Shown: positions 1-7,398 of the stretch, piece after piece
Layout: every line of letters starts with the position of its first letter
How positions within the stretch are numbered: the stretch's first letter is position 1
Assembly (NCBI GenBank): GCA_019058295.1
Contig: JAHPZI010000010.1
Coordinates: forward strand, 1-64,000
Reading direction: 5' to 3'
Source: Promethearchaeota archaeon
GTDB taxonomy: Archaea > Asgardarchaeota > Lokiarchaeia > Sigyniarchaeales > SOKP01
DNA: 64,000 nucleotides
The notes under the pieces: generated by a model
The model's database searches: none
Seen by the model: the letters and a program-made list of their open reading frames with translations, nothing else
Told to the model about the DNA's origin: nothing
Position numbers and translations under genes: made by a program

Positions 1-1145
1 TCAATTATATACGCGTGGGTTCCATCAGAATAAAGAGTATCATCTCTAAATAAAGCGCTTGTTGTTAGATTAACTGTATATATTATACTAATACTTTCTT
101 CTTGTATTGTATTGTTTAACCTAAAGATTATCTTATTATTAAATTCAGAATATTGATCAAATCTAACGGAATCGACTTTAATGCTCTCTTTTACAGTCGA
201 GCCATCAACACCAGTTACACTTATTTCTGGAGTGGGCTTCCAATCCTCAAAAAGAATTGATGCATCATACTCCACGAGTAACCCCACTTTAGCGGTGGCA
301 TTTGGTATCGGATCGAACCCTGATTTACCTGTCAGAGCACCCGCCCATGAAGTGATTTCTTTACTTGCTATAGTAAAATAATTTGCATACGTGTCCCCAT
401 TAGTAGAATATTCAGCTTTCCATGAATCTTCACTCCTTATAAGTTTCAACCAAATTAGATCATACTGGGACGATTCGATTTCCCCAATGAGTAATTTCGC
501 ACTTAGGTGAATATGATAAAAGGTTATATTTACTGAATTAGTTTTGTTCTCCACCATTAATTTGAGGGCATCAGTTGAATTTAGAATCGCAATTATTCCC
601 CCGGCGGCCTTCTCTTGCCCCAAATCATTTGGCCTTAACTTCACGGTTACTTGGAATGATCCGGCTATATTTTGTGTGATACAAGGGGCATCTTTTATTA
701 CCTCATCCCATGTATGCATCCCATCATCAGTAAAATTCAATCCATTTGAGTCTTCATTAAGTATTCCATTAAATCCGTTTGTTTTTTCCCAAAATCCCTG
801 TAAATTGGAATCATCAAACTTATCAGAGTAAGGATTCATAAATGCTTTCGGCTCTTCTCCATTTATTGAAAATGCATATGAAGCGGAATCCTTATCAATT
901 CCATTTATTTCATCTTGAATGGAGATCCGCACATCTGGACTTTTATCTTCTGAATTTATTATTTGGAATTCACTAAAATTAATTGGACCAATAGAGGAAG
1001 AACTGAAAATGGGCTCCGTCGAGCCCGAAATGCGCGGGGTCTTTAAGGAAAAACCTCTCTCTTGAACTTGTAAATTATGAATAGGGATACTAATAAAAAG
1101 AATACTAAGAACAATTATTATGAAATAATATATTTTCTTTTTCAT
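1..1145 (-). CDS. Secreted LamG/concanavalin-like surface protein (C-terminus cut by window edge)
   Basis: The minus strand reads open from an ATG at 1145 to base 1 with no stop, giving at least 381 residues. The start MKKKIYYFIIIVLSILFISI is a signal peptide: basic n-region followed by a hydrophobic core. A beta-rich domain of the LamG/DUF1349 kind follows (about residues 95-270), with phrases such as FWEKTNGFNG, SFQVTVKLRP and WLKLIRSEDSW. The chain is rich in Asn, Ser and Thr, as expected for an extracellular, probably N-glycosylated archaeal protein. The C-terminus, where a membrane anchor would be expected, lies outside the window. It is transcribed away from the gene at 1342. Exact ligand unknown; the secreted carbohydrate-binding-like fold is an inference from pattern only. 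Confidence 0.75.
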   Translation of the reverse strand, partial: MKKKIYYFIIIVLSILFISIPIHNLQVQERGFSLKTPRISGSTEPIFSSSSIGPINFSEFQIINSEDKSPDVRISIQDEINGIDKDSASYAFSINGEEPKAFMNPYSDKFDDSNLQGFWEKTNGFNGILNEDSNGLNFTDDGMHTWDEVIKDAPCITQNIAGSFQVTVKLRPNDLGQEKAAGGIIAILNSTDALKLMVENKTNSVNITFYHIHLSAKLLIGEIESSQYDLIWLKLIRSEDSWKAEYSTNGDTYANYFTIASKEITSWAGALTGKSGFDPIPNATAKVGLLVEYDASILFEDWKPTPEISVTGVDGSTVKESIKVDSVRFDQYSEFNNKIIFRLNNTIQEESISIIYTVNLTTSALFRDDTLYSDGTHAYII

Positions 1146-1207
1146 TGGGCATACCTTACATAGAAATTAGGATATATTATTTTAATAAAAAAATGATTGG
1201 ATATACA

Positions 1208-1221
1208 ATACAAATTTGTAT
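1208..1221. promoter_or_regulatory. 14-bp perfect palindrome between divergent genes
   Basis: ATACAAATTTGTAT is a perfect inverted repeat in the spacer between the minus-strand surface protein (start 1145) and the plus-strand gene at 1342. Its position in a divergent promoter region fits an operator for a dimeric regulator, but AT-rich spacers produce palindromes easily and no second copy was found nearby. Confidence 0.3.
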
Positions 1222-1341
1222 ATATAATAATATATGGGGGGAGTTTATTAAATTATATTGACCAAAGAGAAACCAAAAAATATAAGATATAATTAATTTT
1301 AATAATGAAGAACTGAATAACATCTTTTTATTTAAAAAATT

Positions 1342-1716
1342 ATGCCTTGCATCCATGGTTTAGACGAAATTAATTGTCCAACTTGTCGAATGACAAAATC
1401 AACTATTCCAGAAAGCGTTCTTAAAATAAAAGAGTTATATAATAATGAATTAAGACCATACAACCCACATTTCAATAAATATAATAATGAAAAAGATGAT
1501 CTTTTAAAAGATTTAAATCCGAAGAAAGACCATTTATATCCAAATTTATCCCATACTTTACCAAAACCGAATTTATTGAATGAAATCCCTAATTTTAAAA
1601 ATAATAAGTTTCTAGAACGTTTAAAAGAAATAGATATAACGAATTCAGATGTTTTTGGGATATCTAAAAAGATTTCTTTAGAAGGTCCAGAATTAAAAGT
1701 AGAAAAAGAAGATTAA
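1342..1716 (+). CDS. Small protein with N-terminal CxH...CxxC zinc-like motif, function unknown
   Basis: 124 residues. The first 16 residues, MPCIHGLDEINCPTCR, carry Cys3, His5, Cys12 and Cys15, a compact possible metal-binding knuckle. The rest is Asn/Lys/Pro-rich, low in hydrophobic residues and probably disordered, with repeated NPHFNK, NPKKDHLYPN and KPNLLNEIP-like segments. No transmembrane segment is visible. It sits alone upstream of the TPR gene and is separated from it by a 10-bp inverted repeat. I do not recognise the family. A scaffold or short adaptor with a metal-binding head is a guess from composition. Confidence 0.65.
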   Translation: MPCIHGLDEINCPTCRMTKSTIPESVLKIKELYNNELRPYNPHFNKYNNEKDDLLKDLNPKKDHLYPNLSHTLPKPNLLNEIPNFKNNKFLERLKEIDITNSDVFGISKKISLEGPELKVEKED

Positions 1717-1755
1717 ATTTATAAAATTTGGACTAAATTAAGGTTAAATATTCTA

Positions 1756-1795
1756 TTTTGAATATATTTATTATTAATATATTTAATATTCAAAA
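1756..1795. terminator. 10-bp inverted repeat downstream of the 1342-1716 gene
   Basis: TTTTGAATAT (1756-1765) and ATATTCAAAA (1786-1795) are perfect reverse complements with a 20-base AT-rich loop. The element lies 40 bases past the stop codon and ahead of the TPR gene, so a 3'-end hairpin or processing site is plausible. Stem stability is low because it is nearly all A/T. Confidence 0.35.
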
Positions 1796-1827
1796 TTAAA
1801 AAATTAATTAGTTAATTAATTAGGATA

Positions 1828-3657
1828 ATGAATGTCGAAAAATTATTTCAAACAGCTTTAGATGAGGCAGATGAAGCATTTGTCTCTGAAAAGAACAAGG
1901 ACTATGAAATTGCACTTAAAAAATATGAAAATGCCATTGAAATATTAAATACTGCTAAAAAAATAGATGAATACCACGATTTAGATATTCTTGAAAAAAT
2001 TGAGGTCAAGATAGAAGAATTTAGAAAACGTATAGAAATAATACAAGTAAAAGCTCAAAAATATATTGGTATTAAGGCCTTTAAAAATGGTGAATTTGAG
2101 AAAGCGATAGAAATATTTAATCAAGAAGTAGAATTAGATCCAAACTCTTATGAAGCGTGGAATAATTTGGGTTCGTCGTTCAGAGAGATAGGAGATTTTG
2201 GAAAAGCGATTGAAGCATATAAAAAGGCTTTAGAAATCGATTCCACTAAGGTTAAAATATTAACCAATCTAAGTGATGTTTATTTTAGGAATGAAGAGTA
2301 TGAAAATGCAGTTGAAACGGCTAATAAAGCATTAGAAATGGATTCAACAGCTATAGATGCATATAAAATACTTGGAAATTCCTCTCTTAAGAAAAATGAA
2401 TTCGAAAATGCAATAACTTCTTACCAAAAAGTTTTAGAACTTAATCCGGACCATTTAGAGATTTTGAGTAGGCTTGGATTTGTCTACTTAAACATGAAGG
2501 ATTTGGAAAAATCAATAGAAGCATATAAAAAAGTTGTTGAGATAGATTCGCAATCATTTGATGGTTGGAATAATCTTGGAATTGCATATTCAAAAAAAGG
2601 TGAAACTGAAAGCGCTATTCAAGCATTACAAAAAGCCCTAGAAATCAATCCTACATTAGTAGAGGGTTGGAGTAAATTGGCATCAATTTCCCTTAATAAA
2701 GGTGATTTTGATAACGCTATAAATGCTTATAATAAGGTTGTTGAGTTAGATCCGAGTTCTTTTGAAGCTTGGAATAATCTTGCATATGCTTATAACGAAA
2801 AAGGGGATGCTGATAAAGTGATTCAAGCTTATAATAAAGTTGTAGAAATTGAACCTGCATTTTTAACGGCTTGGAATTATATTGCTGCTGCGAATTTTAA
2901 AAGTGAAAATTTCGAAAAGGCAATAGAAGCTTATAATAAAGTTGTTGAAATTGACCCAAATTTCATAAAAGCTTGGAAAAAATTGGGTTATGCTTACTCT
3001 AAGATAAGTAAATTTGATAAATCTATAGAAGCATATAAGCGAGTTGTAGAGAGTGATCCAAACCTTTTCGAAGTCTGGAATAATCTTGGTTTAGCTTATA
3101 AAGAAAATAAAGAATTAGATAACGCAATAGATGCATATAATAAAGCTTTAGAATTAGATATGAGCGCTTATAAAATTTGGAATGAACTTGGCTTAATTTA
3201 TAAAGAGAGAAAAGATTTAGATAAAGCCATCGAAACATTTAATAAAATTGTAGAAAGTGATCCAAACCTTTTCGAAGCCTGGGGTAATCTTGGTGAAATT
3301 TATAATTTAAAAGGTGAATTCGATAAAGCAATAGAAGCTTGCAAAACCGCCACGGAACTTAATAAGAATTTTGCCAAAGCTTGGAGTGAGTTAGGATTCG
3401 CATTCTTTAAAAAAGAAAATTATGATAGGGCAAAAGAACTTATAAAAAGATCAGTTGAGTTAGATCCGAATGATAGTCGAGCATGGTATAACTTGGCAAA
3501 TGTTTTTTTAAAACAAAATAGATTAGAAAATGCTCTTGATGTCATTATACGGAGTATAGGACTCAATCCAAGTTTTCAAGAGGCTATAAAATTTCGGCAA
3601 GAAATTCTCGATAAAATAAACAAAGAAAAAGAAAATAAAGAAAAAGAAAACGAATAA
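1828..3657 (+). CDS. Long TPR-repeat protein with possible N-terminal MIT-like helical domain
   Basis: 609 residues. From about residue 78 to 590 there are around 15 tandem 34-residue TPR units with the usual W-NLG-Y, A-Y-KALE and DP signature positions, for example AWNNLGSSFREIGDFGKAIE. The repeats form a right-handed superhelix for binding proteins. The first 75 residues differ: they look like a three-helix MIT-type domain, with A-x3-AD, a Y-A-KYENAIEIL helix and a final KIEEFRKRIEII helix. MIT domains bind ESCRT-III tails in eukaryotes and archaea. The C-terminus is a Lys/Glu tail. There is no signal peptide, so it is cytosolic. The TPR call is certain; the MIT-like call is an inference. 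Confidence 0.9.
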   Translation: MNVEKLFQTALDEADEAFVSEKNKDYEIALKKYENAIEILNTAKKIDEYHDLDILEKIEVKIEEFRKRIEIIQVKAQKYIGIKAFKNGEFEKAIEIFNQEVELDPNSYEAWNNLGSSFREIGDFGKAIEAYKKALEIDSTKVKILTNLSDVYFRNEEYENAVETANKALEMDSTAIDAYKILGNSSLKKNEFENAITSYQKVLELNPDHLEILSRLGFVYLNMKDLEKSIEAYKKVVEIDSQSFDGWNNLGIAYSKKGETESAIQALQKALEINPTLVEGWSKLASISLNKGDFDNAINAYNKVVELDPSSFEAWNNLAYAYNEKGDADKVIQAYNKVVEIEPAFLTAWNYIAAANFKSENFEKAIEAYNKVVEIDPNFIKAWKKLGYAYSKISKFDKSIEAYKRVVESDPNLFEVWNNLGLAYKENKELDNAIDAYNKALELDMSAYKIWNELGLIYKERKDLDKAIETFNKIVESDPNLFEAWGNLGEIYNLKGEFDKAIEACKTATELNKNFAKAWSELGFAFFKKENYDRAKELIKRSVELDPNDSRAWYNLANVFLKQNRLENALDVIIRSIGLNPSFQEAIKFRQEILDKINKEKENKEKENE

Positions 3658-3754
3658 AATCCTTTTTTTAAAATCCTTTTTTAAGTTAAAATTAAAAGGA
3701 ATGGTATTAATTTTCTTAATTAAATTACTAAATTCAATTAGAAAATTTTGAAAA

Positions 3755-3761
3755 GAGGTGA
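3755..3761 (+). promoter_or_regulatory. Shine-Dalgarno site that fixes a CTG start
   Basis: GAGGTGA lies five bases before CTG at 3767. An in-frame TAA at 3764-3766 directly precedes that CTG, so no ATG, GTG or TTG further upstream can serve the reading frame. Confidence 0.7.
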
Positions 3762-3766
3762 AATAA

Positions 3767-4396
3767 CTGGAAATAATTTGGCTTTCCCATGCCGCTTTTA
3801 AAATAAAAACGGATAGTGGAAAAATTATCTATTTAGATCCTTATCAACTTCCTAAAGACGCAGATAAAGCAGACATAATAATTTCAAGTCATTCACATGG
3901 AGATCACTTCGATAATAGATCAATCAAAACTATATTGAAAGATTCCACTATTTTATTAGGACCTGTCAGTATCTCCAATAATTTAAATAAATTCAATGGA
4001 AAAGGTCTAAAATTCGGAGAAGTTTTTGAGGTTGATGATATAAAGATAGAATTAGTACCATCCTATACAATTAAAAAGGGAACACATCCAAAAAGTAATG
4101 AATGGGCGGGGACCATCATTGAAACGGAAGGCAAAAGAGTTTATCATGCTGGAGACACTGAAAGAATACCTGAAATGAAAGATTTAAAGGATATTACCGT
4201 GGCTCTTATGCCTTGTGGTGGTAGATTTACAATGGATTTTGAAGAGTCATGCTCAGCAACTTTAGATTTTAAACCTAAAATTGTAGTTCCAATGCATAAT
4301 TGGGGATCGGATTTAAATAAATACAAGGAAATAATGGCTAATAAAGATCCTGATATTAAAGTAGAAATTTTAGAAGGTAAATCCTTAAAAATTTAA
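3767..4396 (+). CDS. Metallo-beta-lactamase-fold hydrolase (UPF0173-like), CTG start
   Basis: 209 residues if initiated at CTG 3767. The frame between 3767 and the first ATG (3935) encodes the essential N-terminal strands and the zinc motif HSHGDH at residues 42-47, so the short ATG form would be dead. Further ligands are visible in YHAGDTE and in VPMHNW near the C-terminus, the pattern of the UPF0173/UlaG-like branch of the family. It probably hydrolyses a phosphodiester or lactone; the substrate is unknown. An in-frame TAA sits directly before the CTG and GAGGTGA lies five bases upstream. A paralogous 3' end survives as a relic near 7288-7326. Confidence 0.85.
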   Translation: MEIIWLSHAAFKIKTDSGKIIYLDPYQLPKDADKADIIISSHSHGDHFDNRSIKTILKDSTILLGPVSISNNLNKFNGKGLKFGEVFEVDDIKIELVPSYTIKKGTHPKSNEWAGTIIETEGKRVYHAGDTERIPEMKDLKDITVALMPCGGRFTMDFEESCSATLDFKPKIVVPMHNWGSDLNKYKEIMANKDPDIKVEILEGKSLKI

Positions 4397-4621
4397 AAAA
4401 ATTCTTTTTTAACCATAATTCTATTTTTAGAGGTCTTATTATTTCAAATATTTTTATTCTTTTTTTGTAATAATTAGAGTAGAATTGTCGATTTGTGAAC
4501 CTTTTTAAATAATATTACATGTAATTCTAATTACTATGGGTTTTTAGTTTAATATGAATCATTCTAATTACTTCTATTAGTGAAAATTGAAAAGTAATAC
4601 TATAGAGAAAAAGGGTATATT

Positions 4622-4996
4622 ATGAGTAAGATTGACGAAGTCAAAAAAATCTTAAACGATCTCGAAGGTAAAGTTTCTGATGTCATTGGTTCTGCTGTAA
4701 TTCGAACCAATGGATTAATCATTGCTTCTGCTCTACCAAGTGAATCAAATGAGAGAATGATAGCTGCAATGTCGGCAGCACTTCTAGGTACTTCTAAGAG
4801 GTCAGCTGAAGCTCTTTTCAGTGGTGCGTTTAAGAGTTTAAATCTTGAACTTGACAAAGGAAATATGTTTTTGATTGGGGCAGGTCGGGTTATATTAGTG
4901 GCAATAACCAAGAAAGAACCAAACATCGGGTTAGTAACTCTAGAAATGGAAGATTCAAGTAAAAAAATTGGTGAGATTTTTCAAGTAGAGGATTGA
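4622..4996 (+). CDS. Roadblock/LC7 domain protein
   Basis: 124 residues, the length of a single Roadblock domain. The pattern is typical of the family: an N-terminal helix (VKKILNDLEGKVSDVIGS), strand AVIRTNGLIIAS, helix NERMIAAMSAALLGTSKRSAE, then strands LNLELDKGNMFLIGAG and RVILVAITKKEPNIGLV. Roadblock proteins dimerise and act as platforms, GAPs or regulators for small GTPases (MglB, LC7, Ragulator Lamtor proteins). It is first in a tight four-gene set; the stop at 4996 is seven bases from the next ATG. A promoter-like TTTTTAAATA lies near 4502. Recognition of the family is strong; its GTPase partner is not shown by the sequence. Confidence 0.88.
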   Translation: MSKIDEVKKILNDLEGKVSDVIGSAVIRTNGLIIASALPSESNERMIAAMSAALLGTSKRSAEALFSGAFKSLNLELDKGNMFLIGAGRVILVAITKKEPNIGLVTLEMEDSSKKIGEIFQVED

Positions 4997-5003
4997 GAGA
5001 AAA

Positions 5004-5477
5004 ATGAGTGAAAGATTAAAGGAAAGATTAATGCAGTTGAAGTTCATTAGCTCCATGTTCAGCATGGCAATGGACGAGTTTAATAACGTGATGGGACCTG
5101 AATCGATTCAGACAATTTTTAGATTGATGGGAGAGAAAGTAGGGGAGTCAGTTGAAAAGAGAATAAAGCAGAAGTATAAGGTCGATAGTTGGACACCTGA
5201 GTTATTTGCAGAGAAATTTGTATCAGATGTGTTAGAACCTGCGATGGGCGAGGGTGAAGCTGAAATAAGCATAAACGGTAATGAATTAAGTGTAATTCTT
5301 AAATTATGTCCATTCAAAAAGGCAGGAATAAAGATCGATAACAAATTCTTTTGTACTTATACAGAAGGGCTATTAGAAACCGCAGCTAAGAAAGCCTTTC
5401 CTGATGTAGAGTTCAGGAGCATTAAGCTGAGAGCGGTAGATAACTGTGACTGTAATTTCAGCTTAACAATCAAGTAG
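5004..5477 (+). CDS. V4R/Bet3-like small-molecule or TRAPP-fold protein
   Basis: 157 residues. The shape matches the V4R (4-vinyl reductase) domain, which shares its fold with the TRAPP subunit Bet3: a helical start with RLMGEKVGESV, a middle strand ELSVILKLCPF, then the C-terminal signature CTYTEGLLETAAKK and a final Cys-rich strand AVDNCDCNFSL. The Cys pair in the last strand is typical of V4R proteins. It is second in the Roadblock cassette, with SD GAGGATTGAG inside the preceding stop region. A related protein is at 24477-24923. Either a ligand sensor or a TRAPP-like structural subunit is possible; context favours the second. Confidence 0.65.
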   Translation: MSERLKERLMQLKFISSMFSMAMDEFNNVMGPESIQTIFRLMGEKVGESVEKRIKQKYKVDSWTPELFAEKFVSDVLEPAMGEGEAEISINGNELSVILKLCPFKKAGIKIDNKFFCTYTEGLLETAAKKAFPDVEFRSIKLRAVDNCDCNFSLTIK

Positions 5478-5540
5478 TAACTAAATCTTTTTTTATCTTT
5501 TTTACATTTATTAGTATTATAAGAATAATCTTCAAATGAT

Positions 5541-6269
5541 ATGATTCAAACAATCTTAGTTCTAAGGAGATCTGGGGAGAATATTTGTAGTCATACTTAT
5601 GGCAATCAAGAATGGAACGATACTCTTGCGTCAGGATTTATATCAGCTACATTTAATTTTACGCAATCAACTTTCGGAGCAGAAATCCAAGATATGGAGT
5701 TAGGACCATATCGGTTGTTATTTGAAATGGCGGATGATATCATTTTGGCTGCATTCTTTGAGAAAAGTGACAGTATAATTAATGTTCGAAAACAGTTAAA
5801 AAAGTTAAAAGAAACGATCTATTCAAAATATGGCGGTGTTTTAAAAAAGCATTTATGCAGCCAAGATGAGTTTGAAGGTCTAAGCGATATTATTGAAGAT
5901 TTATTAAATGAATATTCTGATGTCGGAATATCAGATGATTTAAAAAAGTCTTATATGGGTGTACTTGAAACTTTTCGTTCAAACGAAGAGATTTTAGATT
6001 GTGACTTAATTTCGAGTTCGGGTGTCCCCCTTACGAAGGAGTGGAATAAAGCCTTTTTAGATTTATGTCTGCGTATGATTGATGCATTCTGGAAATCAAG
6101 AAATTACGTATTAGATCAGATAATTCTCTCTTACGAAGAGAGACATCTAATTTTACATAAAGTCAGCGATCAACTTATATTATCGGCATTGGTAAGGCGT
6201 AACACGCCAATTGGGCTTGCTACATTTTTAGTAGACGAGACCTCAAATATACTTGCAAAATTAGGTTAA
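5541..6269 (+). CDS. Longin-like protein with C-terminal Roadblock/longin-like half
   Basis: 242 residues. The N-terminal 90 residues begin MIQTILVLRRSGENICSHTY and continue with alternating strands and a helix (LLFEMADDIILAAFFEKSD, then VRKQLKKLKETIYSKYG), the order expected of a longin or profilin-like SNARE-type domain. The second half repeats an alpha/beta pattern (EILDCDLISSSGVPLTKEW ... LILSALVRRNTPIGLATF) that resembles a Roadblock/longin fold. There is no membrane segment. It is 63 bases after the V4R-like gene and 29 bases before the next gene, all on the plus strand. Longin folds form GTPase-binding subunits in TRAPP, AP and Mon1-Ccz1 complexes; that role here is an inference. Confidence 0.6.
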   Translation: MIQTILVLRRSGENICSHTYGNQEWNDTLASGFISATFNFTQSTFGAEIQDMELGPYRLLFEMADDIILAAFFEKSDSIINVRKQLKKLKETIYSKYGGVLKKHLCSQDEFEGLSDIIEDLLNEYSDVGISDDLKKSYMGVLETFRSNEEILDCDLISSSGVPLTKEWNKAFLDLCLRMIDAFWKSRNYVLDQIILSYEERHLILHKVSDQLILSALVRRNTPIGLATFLVDETSNILAKLG

Positions 6270-6298
6270 ATAAGTTAGCAGGAAAGGAAAAGCGAAAA

Positions 6299-6712
6299 AT
6301 GGGAATATTAACGAGGATTTTTGGGGAAAAAAAAGAGGAAGAAGAGTCGATCCAAGCAATTGAGAAGGATTTGCTCAAGCTTAAAGAAAGAGTGAAAGCA
6401 GAAATGATTGCAATTTTTGGAGTGGGGGGACGCCTGAAGGGCTTGCCTTTAGTTTACGCTGCAGACGACGAGCCAGCTTTAAAACAGTTTTCTGCGAGGT
6501 TATATGAATTAATCGGGCCTATAAAATTTCTTTCGGAACAGAGAACTTTACGAGATTTTGTGATTAATTACCATGATTCAATTTTGTTCTATAAGCAAAT
6601 ACTAACTAATATAGGATTTTTTGCTATTTTACTAGATAAAGAAGATATTCTGACTGTTAAACAATGGGTTTATAAAAAAGAATCAACACTTAAAGACTTA
6701 CTCCATAAATAA
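6299..6712 (+). CDS. Fourth small protein of the Roadblock/longin cassette
   Basis: 137 residues. A charged N-terminal stretch (KKEEEESIQAIEKDLLKLK) is followed by AEMIAIFGVGGRLKGLPLVY, which resembles the first two strands of a Roadblock/longin domain. The end, GFFAILLDKEDILTVKQWV, reads like a late strand plus helix of the same fold. No catalytic motif, signal or membrane segment is visible. It is 29 bases after the longin-like gene and probably co-transcribed. I do not recognise a named family. Because of context it is best viewed as another platform subunit for a small GTPase. Confidence 0.6.
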   Translation: MGILTRIFGEKKEEEESIQAIEKDLLKLKERVKAEMIAIFGVGGRLKGLPLVYAADDEPALKQFSARLYELIGPIKFLSEQRTLRDFVINYHDSILFYKQILTNIGFFAILLDKEDILTVKQWVYKKESTLKDLLHK

Positions 6713-6768
6713 CCGTATGTTGGGCGTGTAACGGAGCGATTATTAAGTTAAAACCTGTAAGACAAATT

Positions 6769-6846
6769 ATGAGTGAAGAGGAAGCAAAAGAATCGAAAGA
6801 AACTCATAAAACGTCAAAAAAAAAAGAAATAAAAAAAAATGATTAA
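6769..6846 (+). CDS. Possible 25-residue Lys/Glu-rich micro-ORF
   Basis: An ATG at 6769 opens 25 codons ending in TAA at 6846: a hydrophilic peptide beginning MSEEEAKESKETHKTSKKK. It starts 56 bases after the cassette gene and ends 14 bases before the next ATG, within whose SD region (GAGGTTATTAAA) it runs out. Its acidic-then-basic composition could be a real small protein or chance in A-rich sequence. Confidence 0.25.
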   Translation: MSEEEAKESKETHKTSKKKEIKKND

Positions 6847-6860
6847 AAGAGGTTATTAAA

Positions 6861-7232
6861 ATGAAAATTAAAACAAAGAGATTAATAATAGGAATAGTTA
6901 TGGGGGCCATCCTTGGAATTTTTTGTATTATTGGCGTATCACTGAGACTTCCAGACCCCGTATATCCAAATGCTACAATTTATTTATTAGGGGCATGGTA
7001 TAATAGAGTTGTCATGGGTGCATTAATAGGGCTTGCTGGTGGAATAAAAGTATATAAAAGTGAGGATGATGTATTAAATTCTATTCTTCGAGGTGCTATA
7101 ATTGGTGCTTTTGTTTCAGTGGGCTTTGCCTTCCTTGGACAAGCATTTACTATAACATATTTTTTTGCTGGTATATTTTTTGGATTATTAAACGATTTAA
7201 TTACTACGCGATTGGCAAAAAATAAAGAATAA
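6861..7232 (+). CDS. Small three-helix membrane protein, unknown function
   Basis: 123 residues with three clear hydrophobic segments: about residues 8-28 (IIGIVMGAILGIFCIIGV), 50-62 with the Gly-rich VVMGALIGLAGGI, and 79-115 (GAIIGAFVSVGFAFLGQAF, then YFFAGIFFGLLNDL). Several GxxxG-like spacings suggest helix packing into oligomers. The start is supported by the SD GAGGT seven bases upstream. It follows the Roadblock cassette on the same strand, so it might tether that complex to the membrane, but the 150-base gap makes this only a possibility. No enzyme motif is seen. Confidence 0.7.
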   Translation: MKIKTKRLIIGIVMGAILGIFCIIGVSLRLPDPVYPNATIYLLGAWYNRVVMGALIGLAGGIKVYKSEDDVLNSILRGAIIGAFVSVGFAFLGQAFTITYFFAGIFFGLLNDLITTRLAKNKE

Positions 7233-7287
7233 ATAATCTACCTTTTTCTTTCCTTATTTTTTTTTAATTTATCCACGCACATATATA

Positions 7288-7326
7288 ATACAAAAAGTAA
7301 TAGAGGATAAATCCTTAAAAATTTAA
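7288..7326 (+). pseudogene. Relic of a metallo-beta-lactamase gene 3' end
   Basis: The frame ending in TAA at 7324-7326 reads KVIEDKSLKI-stop, matching the end of the gene at 3767-4396 (EILEGKSLKI-stop). The 24 bases 7308-7331 are identical to 4378-4401, running across the stop codon into the 3' flank. This looks like the last codons of a lost paralogue. Confidence 0.45.
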
Positions 7327-7354
7327 AAAAAAATATATAATTCCTTTAACTATC

Positions 7355-7364
7355 TTTTTATATT
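7355..7364 (+). promoter_or_regulatory. TATA-like promoter of the alpha/beta hydrolase gene
   Basis: TTTTTATATT lies about 40 bases before the ATG at 7399. With the usual 25-base TATA-to-start spacing, the transcript would have a leader of only about 10-15 bases, in line with the absence of an SD sequence there. Confidence 0.45.
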
Positions 7365-7398
7365 ATTCTTTACCATAATAATAATTCAGCGAATTATA

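Noticed and set aside
181..831. Plus-strand frames at 181-381 and 544-831
   Set aside because: They are antisense to the continuous minus-strand surface-protein frame and look like its complement.
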